This document shows positions 34,422 through 40,932 of a stretch of 40,932 bases of DNA, in pieces; positions within the stretch are counted from its first letter, which is position 1, and every line of letters starts with the position of its first letter. This DNA is from Zoogloea sp. (lineage in GTDB: Bacteria; Pseudomonadota; Gammaproteobacteria; Burkholderiales; Rhodocyclaceae), in contig JAKLLO010000022.1 in assembly GCA_023150095.1 (NCBI GenBank), positions 1 to 40,932 of the forward strand. The letters run 5' to 3'. The position numbers were made by a program, and so were the translations under genes. The notes under the pieces are model-generated. The model made no database searches and was not told the origin of the DNA. It saw nothing but the letters and a program-made list of their open reading frames with translations.

Positions 34422-34559
34422 GGGTGTCTCCTCAATGGTTTGGGTGCGCGACGTCATCTGCGTACGTCTTTCTTTAAGTGTGGTTTTTGAGCTGCGGAAA
34501 TCAAGAAAAGTTTAAAAATTCTGGGCTATTAACTTTCTGATTTTCATAACTTCTGCTAG

Positions 34560-35954
<1,395 letters not shown>

Positions 35955-35964
35955 GACAAATTGC

Positions 35965-35989
35965 CGCCGGCTTGATGCCGGCGGTTTTC
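35965..35989 (+). terminator. Intrinsic terminator after serS
   Basis: Stem CCGCCGGC/GCCGGCGG with a 5-nt loop is followed by TTTT. It begins 11 nt after the serS stop. Confidence 0.8.
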
Positions 35990-36009
35990 CTGATGCTGCC
36001 AATCCTGTA

Positions 36010-36027
36010 TATTAGTAAAGTCTAATA
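36010..36027. promoter_or_regulatory. Operator-like palindrome before the AhpD-like gene
   Basis: TATTAG-N6-CTAATA is a perfect 6-bp inverted repeat, 16 nt before the start codon and overlapping the ribosome binding region's upstream edge. TTAG-N6-CTAA palindromes resemble sites of ArsR-type redox or sulfide repressors, but that is a guess from pattern. Confidence 0.5.
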
Positions 36028-36042
36028 AAAGGAGTGGCAAAC

Positions 36043-36405
36043 ATGAGCAGCAAGTCCTTCGTCCAGATCACCGGCGACCTCAGCAAGGGCATGGAAGCCC
36101 TGCGCGCCGAAATCCCCGAGACCATGAAGGGTTTCGGCGTGATGGCCAAGGAAGCGATGAAGGAGGGGGCGCTCACCGCCCTCGAGAAGGAACTCATCGC
36201 CCTGGCGATCGGTGTGTCGGCCCGCTGTGACGGCTGTATCGGTTTCCACGTCAAGGCGCTGATCCGCCTGGGCGTGACCCGCGAGCAGCTGATGGAAACC
36301 CTGGGCATCTGCACCTACATGGGCGGCGGCCCGAGCCTGATGTACGCAGCCGAAGCCGTGCGCGCATACGACGAATTTACCGCTCGCACCGCAAAACCTG
36401 CATAA
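36043..36405 (+). CDS. AhpD-like/carboxymuconolactone decarboxylase family protein
   Basis: This is a 120-residue helical protein with the redox motif CDGCIGFH (about residues 60-67), typical of AhpD-like peroxidase-linked proteins of the CMD family. It contains the family stretch LEKELIALAIGVSARCDGCIGFHVKALIRLGVTREQLMETL. The two Cys and His would form the catalytic disulphide and proton relay. The ATG at 36043 has AAAAGGAG 8 nt before it. A palindrome lies just upstream. Substrate unknown; a role in peroxide or thiol stress is inferred from family. Confidence 0.88.
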   Translation: MSSKSFVQITGDLSKGMEALRAEIPETMKGFGVMAKEAMKEGALTALEKELIALAIGVSARCDGCIGFHVKALIRLGVTREQLMETLGICTYMGGGPSLMYAAEAVRAYDEFTARTAKPA

Positions 36406-36432
36406 AGTTCTGGCTTTTTCCGACGGAGTGTC

Positions 36433-36438
36433 TATAAT
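36433..36438 (+). promoter_or_regulatory. -10 element of the tRNA-Ser promoter
   Basis: A perfect TATAAT lies 14 nt before the tRNA 5' end. No good -35 sits at 17 nt; TTCTGG at 36408 is 19 nt away and weak. Confidence 0.6.
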
Positions 36439-36452
36439 CCGGCGCTTCGAGC

Positions 36453-36543
36453 GGAAAGGTGGCAGAGTGGTCGAATGCGCCGGACTCGAAATCCGGTATA
36501 CGGTTTAGCCGTATCGAGGGTTCGAATCCCTCCCTTTCCGCCA
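36453..36543 (+). tRNA. tRNA-Ser(CGA)
   Basis: The acceptor GGAAAGG pairs with CCTTTCC, then G discriminator and an encoded CCA (36541-36543). The anticodon stem CCGGA/TCCGG has loop CTCGAAA, anticodon CGA at 36487-36489, decoding UCG. A long variable arm (TACGG...CCGTA) is typical of class II tRNA-Ser. The T loop GGGTTCGAATCCC is present. Total length 91 nt. Confidence 0.97.
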
Positions 36544-36553
36544 TTGTTTCAAC

Positions 36554-36579
36554 AAAAACGCCCCTTTTGGGGCGTTTTT
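36554..36579 (+). terminator. Intrinsic terminator after tRNA-Ser
   Basis: AAAAACGCCCC-TTTT-GGGGCGTTTTT is a perfect hairpin with a T-run on either strand, beginning 11 nt after CCA. It could work in both directions. Confidence 0.92.
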
Positions 36580-36841
36580 GTTTTTGGGCTGCAGATGAGC
36601 CCTTGCGCTCACCGCGTGAGTTCCTGCTGTCGCCCGGGTTGTGGCGGGGCGGCCGGGCCTCACGGGGGGCTCCTTCCGGGCGGCGTGGACATGTCGCCTT
36701 CTCTTCAGCCTCCAGACCGAGCCTGCGCTGCCGGGTGTGGGGTGGGCTGCATCAAGCGGCGCTCAAGTCGTCCGAACCTTCGCCGTATATACATCGGTAA
36801 TTAATTATATTTGATTGTCGGTCTATTTCAGGAGGTTTGCC

Positions 36842-37390
36842 ATGTCAGTTGTCGTTGTCCGTCGTGCCCTGATCCTTGCTTTGGTGGGCCTGGGACTGGG
36901 GTTGGGTGCGGCGCCGGCCCGTTCGGAACTGCCCGCCGAGCTCAAGACCCGGGTCGAGGCCTATCAGAAGAAGATGATCGAATGGGCGGCCCATCCGTCC
37001 ATGGTCAAGGCGGTGAAGGATGCCAATGCCGCGAGCCCGGTGATGACCAACTCCCGCTGGGACGATCTTCCCGATACGGATCCGGCCGTGAAGGCCACCA
37101 TCTCGGGGCCGGTCAGCGATCAGCTCAAGAAGTGGGAAGAGGACAAGAACATCAACAAGCTCTTCCTGCGCGACGGGAAGGGGCAGGTGGTGGCGGCGTC
37201 GTCCCGGGCGTTTCTCTATAACGCGGCGAATCGCCCCCATGTGGCTGCGGCCCTGAAGGGGCAGGCTTTCCACGCCCAGGAGATCAAGCCCGACCCCGCG
37301 ACGCAGGTCAAGAGCGTGCAGGTTGCAGTGCCGGTACTCGATGGCGGCAAGCCGATCGGTGTCCTGAATGCGGCCGTCACGGCCAACTGA
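36842..37390 (+). CDS. Exported Cache/PDC-like sensor-domain protein
   Basis: This is a 182-residue protein. The signal peptide MSVVVVRRALILALVGLGLGLGAAPARS is followed by a helix (ELPAELKTRVEAYQKKMIEWAAHPSMVKAVKDANA) and an alpha/beta part (KLFLRDGKGQVVAASSRAFLYNAANRPHVAAAL... VQVAVPVLDGGKPIGVLNAAV) that matches the PDC/Cache sensor fold. No transmembrane anchor or signalling domain follows, so it would be a free periplasmic ligand-binding protein. AGGAGG lies 6 nt upstream of the ATG. It is 71 nt upstream of a chemoreceptor gene, so it may feed ligand information to that receptor. Function is inferred. Confidence 0.7.
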   Translation: MSVVVVRRALILALVGLGLGLGAAPARSELPAELKTRVEAYQKKMIEWAAHPSMVKAVKDANAASPVMTNSRWDDLPDTDPAVKATISGPVSDQLKKWEEDKNINKLFLRDGKGQVVAASSRAFLYNAANRPHVAAALKGQAFHAQEIKPDPATQVKSVQVAVPVLDGGKPIGVLNAAVTAN

Positions 37391-37461
37391 AGGCTGTCTG
37401 CGGGAGGCTGCTGCCGATTGCGGTAGCTGCTTTCCGATAACCGGATGTTGATGGAGAGGCT

Positions 37462-39084
37462 GTGTTATTCAATTCCCTTCGAGTGTCTGCCCGGCTGTCA
37501 GCGGGTTTCTTCGGACTGCTGGCGCTGATGGCGGCGATCACCGTGCTCAGTCTCGTTCAGCTCCACACCTTGCGCGACAGCATCCAGGTGGTCGTGCGGC
37601 AGGATCACGTGGCGATCAATCTGATCAACCGGATGCGCGACGCGGTTCGCTTCCAGTCGGTGGCGCTGCGGGATGTGGTCCTGCAGGAAGACATCGCCTT
37701 CAAGAAGACAGAGCTCAAGCACATGAAGGAGGCGCGCGCCGATTACGCTCGTGCGTCCAAGGAGCTGGCGGCGCTGCCCATCGACCTGGCGCCCCTCAGG
37801 CTCGACGAGATCCGCAAGCTGGAGGAGTCGGCCAGTGCCCAGATCGTGGATGTGATGGAGGCCACCCTGGCCGAGGATAACAAGCACGCTCAGGACATGG
37901 TGCGCGACGCGCTCCGCCCGCGGCAGATCGAGCTGCTGGCGGCATTGGATGCGGCGCAGGCGGTCCTCGAGAAGAAGGCCGAGGCGTCGGTGGAGGCTGC
38001 CGAGCGGGAATCCGGTCAGGCGCAGGTGGTGCTGCTGGGGCTGGCGGGTGTGTCGGTGGCCTTCGGGTTGATCATCGCCACGTTGATTTCCCGCAGCATC
38101 GTCAGGCCGCTGCGGCAGGCCCTCGATCTGGCGGACGCCATTGCCGAGGGTGATCTGACCCGCAGTGTCGAAGTGTCCGGTCACGACGAGTTTGCGCGGC
38201 TGGCGCAGCGCCTCAACAAGATGCAGGGCAATCTCCGCGGCACCCTGAGTGGTCTGCAGGCCGCCACGACGGGGCTGAACGATGAAGTCCGTCGGCTGGC
38301 CATGGCGTCCGGTGAGGGTGCCCGGCAGGCGGAAGAGAAGCTCGATCAGGTCAGCCAGGTCTCGACGGCCATCCGCGAGATGACGGCGTCGATCTCCGAT
38401 GTGGCCGCCGGGGCCGAGGCGGTGGCGGCGAGCGCGGCCGAATCCCGGACGGTGGCCCTCTCTGCCCAGGAGGCCATGCGCAAGGCCCTGACCACTGGCG
38501 AGGATGCGGTCGCGCGGGTGGCCCAGTCGGGTCAGGCGATCGCTGCCCTGACCGACGAGATCCGCAGCGTTTCCGAGTTCACCCAGGTCATCCGCGATAT
38601 TGCCGACCAGACCAATCTGCTGGCGCTCAATGCTGCCATCGAAGCCGCCCGGGCCGGCGAGCAGGGGCGCGGTTTCGCGGTGGTCGCCGACGAGGTGCGC
38701 AAGCTCTCGGAGCGGACGGCCATCAGCACCCGCTCGATCGCCGAGACGGTGAAAGGCATCGAGTCCCGTGCCCGGGATGTGGTGCAGACCATCGAGCAGG
38801 TTGGCGCAGCCGTGTCGTCGGGTCTGCACAGCAACGAGGAATCCCACGCCGTCTTCGAACGGATTGCGCGCAGTGCCGACGACGTGGCGGGGCAGATCGC
38901 CCAGATCGCCGAGTCCACCCGCGAACAGTCATCCTCCAGCGCCATCACCTCCCAGGCCATCGAGCAGATCAGCCGGCTCTCCCGGAACAGCTCCGAGACC
39001 CTGCATCACCTGGATCAGGCCGCACGGGGTGTCGAGGGGGCTTCCGGCAACCTTCGGGAGATCATGACCCGGTTCCGGGTCTGA
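37462..39084 (+). CDS. Methyl-accepting chemotaxis protein
   Basis: This is a 540-residue chemoreceptor. TM1 is about 12-34 and TM2 about 188-210, bounding a four-helix-bundle periplasmic domain (residues 35-187). HAMP follows (about 210-265), then a long cytoplasmic coiled-coil with the highly conserved tip DIADQTNLLALNAAIEAARAG and EQGRGFAVVADEVRKLSERT (about 380-420). It signals to CheA/CheW in the chemotaxis array. The start is GTG 37462 with GGAGAGG upstream. No C-terminal NWETF-type pentapeptide is seen (it ends MTRFRV). The ligand is unknown; the upstream Cache-like protein is a candidate partner. Confidence 0.93.
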   Translation: MLFNSLRVSARLSAGFFGLLALMAAITVLSLVQLHTLRDSIQVVVRQDHVAINLINRMRDAVRFQSVALRDVVLQEDIAFKKTELKHMKEARADYARASKELAALPIDLAPLRLDEIRKLEESASAQIVDVMEATLAEDNKHAQDMVRDALRPRQIELLAALDAAQAVLEKKAEASVEAAERESGQAQVVLLGLAGVSVAFGLIIATLISRSIVRPLRQALDLADAIAEGDLTRSVEVSGHDEFARLAQRLNKMQGNLRGTLSGLQAATTGLNDEVRRLAMASGEGARQAEEKLDQVSQVSTAIREMTASISDVAAGAEAVAASAAESRTVALSAQEAMRKALTTGEDAVARVAQSGQAIAALTDEIRSVSEFTQVIRDIADQTNLLALNAAIEAARAGEQGRGFAVVADEVRKLSERTAISTRSIAETVKGIESRARDVVQTIEQVGAAVSSGLHSNEESHAVFERIARSADDVAGQIAQIAESTREQSSSSAITSQAIEQISRLSRNSSETLHHLDQAARGVEGASGNLREIMTRFRV

Positions 39085-39600
39085 GCATCCTGGGGTGGCG
39101 AGTCCTCGCTGACCGCCCGGTGCCGCGACACCTTGGCGCGGAGTGCTGAGACGATCACGGGCGATGGCGACCGGCCCACCCTTCTTCAGGTCGCCGGTGC
39201 AGGTTCTGGGGGCCGGAAACGCCCTTTGACCGCTGCTCGCCATCACCGGCAGATGGCGTGCGAGCGGGTACTGCCAGACTGTCGCCGGGGGCTTCGCCCA
39301 AGGTAGGGGCGCCCATCCGCCGAGTGCCCGACCATGCTGTCGGCGGGTTGCGTCCCGCCGGCTTCCGGCCGTGCCGCAGCCCTGTTGCGGCGCGGTCTCA
39401 CCCTGCCGCCCGGACGCCCCATCCCGACCCCTCGGATCGTCGTTTCCCCATAGGCCGCGATGGGATCGGCCCGTCATCCGGCCGATCGTCTCGGGCGGCG
39501 GGGACATCGCGGCCAGCGGGCCGCGCAACGCATGTCCTGTGGCGCCGCCAAGGTCGCGCGGCCGCCGCAGGCGGTGACGGGCGGATTGCGTCCGGGTGGG
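39085..39600. other. GC-rich intergenic region without an identifiable gene
   Basis: These 516 bases separate the chemoreceptor stop from the convergent hypothetical gene. Frames are open on both strands but read as composition artefacts. No riboswitch or RNA gene motif is recognised, and no clear terminator is seen. Confidence 0.5.
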
Positions 39601-40281
39601 TCACCCGCCCACGACAATGCTCACCACATCGCTCCAGTTGCCGATCCGTTCGTCCTTCAGGCGGTAGATGGCCTTGTACTGCCAGTTGGCGGAGCCGGCG
39701 GGCAGTGGCGTGGGGTCCGGGACGCGGGTGGTGTGGGCGATGGTGAGGAGCGCAAAGCCCTGGCTGTCGCCCCGATCCCGGTGGATCTCGAGGCTGTCGG
39801 CGATGCTCTTGGTCCAGCGGATCACCGGCCGCCCGGCATTCAGGGCAATCTTCAGGATGGGCTTGGCGCGCTCGGTGTCGGCGCGCCGGGCCGACCCGAT
39901 GATGCCGAGTTCGTGACCGATGCCCTCGGTGTAATTGCGGGCTGTCTTGATGCGCGCCACCAAGCGGGCGAGGCGCGGAATGATGCCCGCCGGCACATCG
40001 GGCACGGCGTCGACGGCGACGGCGCCGTCCGGGTAAGGGAGCGGGCTGGCCTTGCCGTCGAATTGCTGTTTCTTGAACGCGGTCCACTGGCGGGCGTGGG
40101 CCTGGGCGGCGAGGGTCGCGGCCAGGGTGTGGCGATAGGCGAGCGCGTCGGCCCGGAGCGCGTCGAGCTCCACGTCGGTCAGTTCGAGGGTGCCCAGGTA
40201 GTCGGGCAGCCGGAGGGCCAGATGTTCCAGCAGGTCGGCGCGGCTGCTTTCGTCCTTGGGCAGATAGTAGTTGCGGATCAT
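39601..40281 (-). CDS. Conserved hypothetical protein with C-terminal Fn3-like segment
   Basis: This is a 226-residue cytoplasmic-looking protein beginning MIRNYYLPKDESSRADLLEHLALRLPDY. I recognise it as a family of unknown function that typically contains an N-terminal helical part (RQWTAFKKQQFDG) and a C-terminal block SANWQYKAIYRLKDERIGNWSDVVSIVVGG, which looks like a fibronectin type III-like strand pattern. No catalytic motif is visible. The ATG at 40281 has AGGA about 10 nt upstream. Its start overlaps by 4 nt (ATGA) the stop of an open minus-strand frame that covers the 21-bp array; whether that frame is coding is uncertain. Function unknown. Confidence 0.7.
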   Translation of the reverse strand: MIRNYYLPKDESSRADLLEHLALRLPDYLGTLELTDVELDALRADALAYRHTLAATLAAQAHARQWTAFKKQQFDGKASPLPYPDGAVAVDAVPDVPAGIIPRLARLVARIKTARNYTEGIGHELGIIGSARRADTERAKPILKIALNAGRPVIRWTKSIADSLEIHRDRGDSQGFALLTIAHTTRVPDPTPLPAGSANWQYKAIYRLKDERIGNWSDVVSIVVGG

Positions 40282-40932
40282 GGGCGTGTTCCTGGTCTTG
40301 AAAAAAGGGTGGGGCGGGTCGACGGGCGTACCCTGCGCGCCCCACGGCGGGGTGCGGCGCAGGAAACATCCACCCGAGGGGGGATGGCGACGAAGCGTCG
40401 GCGATGCCCGCGAGGCAAGAGCGTCGGCGCGCCGCGTCCGGGCGGCATTACGGCGGATGTCGGGGCGATGGCGTCATTGGCACGCCACGGTGCGGGGCCT
40501 ACGGGGGATGCGCCGCCAAGGCCGCGGGCGCCTGCTGCAACCCGGCAGCACGACCCGGTCTGCCACGGGGGCGGCGTGCCAGTACGAGGCGATGACGCGG
40601 TAGCGGAGGGCGATGCGGGCCTGGCGTGCGGGGATGTCGCTGTAGGTTGAGGCGACGTCGCTGCAAGTTGGAGGGACGTCGCTGCAGCATGGAGGGATGT
40701 CGCTGCGGTGTGGAGGGACGTCGCTGCGGAATGGAGTGGCGTCACTCCACCATAAAGGGACGTCACTCCGCCACAAAGTGACGTCACTTCACCGTAAATG
40801 GATATCGCTGCAGCCTGCAGGGACGTCGCCCTGCTGCATAGGGATGTCCCTGTGTGTTGCAGCGACGTCCCTGCATGTACGCGGGACGACGCTGCAACAC
40901 GCAGGCATGTCGCTTCAGCGCAGCGGCCCGCT
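40278..40932 (-). CDS. Open frame across the 21-bp array, continuing past the window edge (doubtful)
   Basis: On the minus strand this frame has no stop from the window edge to 40278. It encodes heptads of the ATSLHAA type (A-T-S-L-x-x-A) for about 14 repeats, then Pro/Arg/Ala-rich sequence with no protein character. Its stop overlaps the next start (ATGA). Because the repeat period is a multiple of three, openness alone is weak evidence. It may be non-coding repeat DNA. Confidence 0.25.
   Translation of the reverse strand, partial: AGRCAEATCLRVAASSRVHAGTSLQHTGTSLCSRATSLQAAAISIYGEVTSLCGGVTSLYGGVTPLHSAATSLHTAATSLHAAATSLQLAATSPQPTATSPHARPASPSATASSPRTGTPPPWQTGSCCRVAAGARGLGGASPVGPAPWRANDAIAPTSAVMPPGRGAPTLLPRGHRRRFVAIPPRVDVSCAAPRRGARRVRPSTRPTLFSRPGTRP
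40633..40926. repeat. 21-bp tandem repeat array, at least 14 units, running toward the window edge
   Basis: Units start every 21 nt from 40633 to 40906 without a single insertion or deletion. Consensus core is GAYGTCGCTGCA, with the rest variable. Two more degenerate units may precede it at 40591 and 40612. The palindrome GACGTC is kept in about half of the units (GATGTC in several others). The array may continue past the window edge. In the plus frame starting at each unit the peptide is DVAAxWR-like but has three stops; one minus frame stays open. Confidence 0.85.

Noticed and set aside
39085-39600. c-di-GMP riboswitch or other structured RNA after the chemoreceptor gene
   Set aside because: A GGGACGCAA-like string exists on the minus strand, but the rest of the GEMM fold (GCAAA-type loop and paired P1b partner) was not found.
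40633-40926. CRISPR array
   Set aside because: The 21-bp period is far too short for repeat plus spacer.

Overview
The window reads as chromosome of a GC-rich, denitrifying betaproteobacterium, most likely Rhodocyclales (Thauera/Azoarcus-like). This rests on the Tat-exported NosZ with NosR, the NosD-F-Y-L set, a phasin, and the general look of the housekeeping proteins. The species cannot be fixed from sequence reading alone.

Layout. (1) 1-3990 is an accessory segment, visibly AT-richer than the rest. It holds a DUF4062 protein, a Cys-rich small protein, a secreted protein of unknown role and a probable 3'-5' exonuclease (PF10108-like). (2) 3992-8885 (minus) is the copper-maturation half of the nitrous oxide reductase locus: nosD-nosF-nosY-nosL, then two unknown small proteins (one resembling the TumE/DUF6516 family) and a second NosL-like protein. 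(3) 9016-9514 is a four-and-a-bit-copy, exactly 119-bp-phased REP/BIME array running into the 3' end of a HAD phosphatase gene. (4) 10489-21706 holds a phasin, a diguanylate cyclase, a six-PAS soluble histidine kinase with its NarL-type regulator, an ABC-F ATPase, YdhR, a HicA-like protein, a porin plus PBP-like dicistron, and arfB. (5) 21756-26547 (minus) is the other half of the nos locus: nosZ, an intrinsic terminator, then nosR with a translationally coupled small membrane protein. (6) 26800-36580 is mostly housekeeping: smr, trxB, a Crp-family regulator, ftsK-lolA-rarA, serS, an AhpD-like protein and tRNA-Ser(CGA). (7) 36842-39084 is a Cache/PDC-like exported protein plus a chemoreceptor. 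(8) 39601-40932 is an unknown conserved gene and a phase-locked 21-bp tandem array reaching the window edge.

How it works together. NosR donates electrons to or supports NosZ. NosD/F/Y form the periplasmic and ABC machinery for CuZ assembly, and the NosL proteins handle Cu(I). The two nos halves lie about 13 kb apart, but their upstream regions share control signals: FNR/DNR-like boxes before nosZ, nosR and nosD, and a TGCGAC-N5-GTCGCA palindrome before nosZ and nosD that fits the RegA/PrrA/RegR redox-regulator box. The strongest candidates for something new are this shared palindrome, the TumE-like and 90-residue proteins embedded in the nos operon, the G-rich spacer between nosF and nosY, and the 21-bp array at the right edge.
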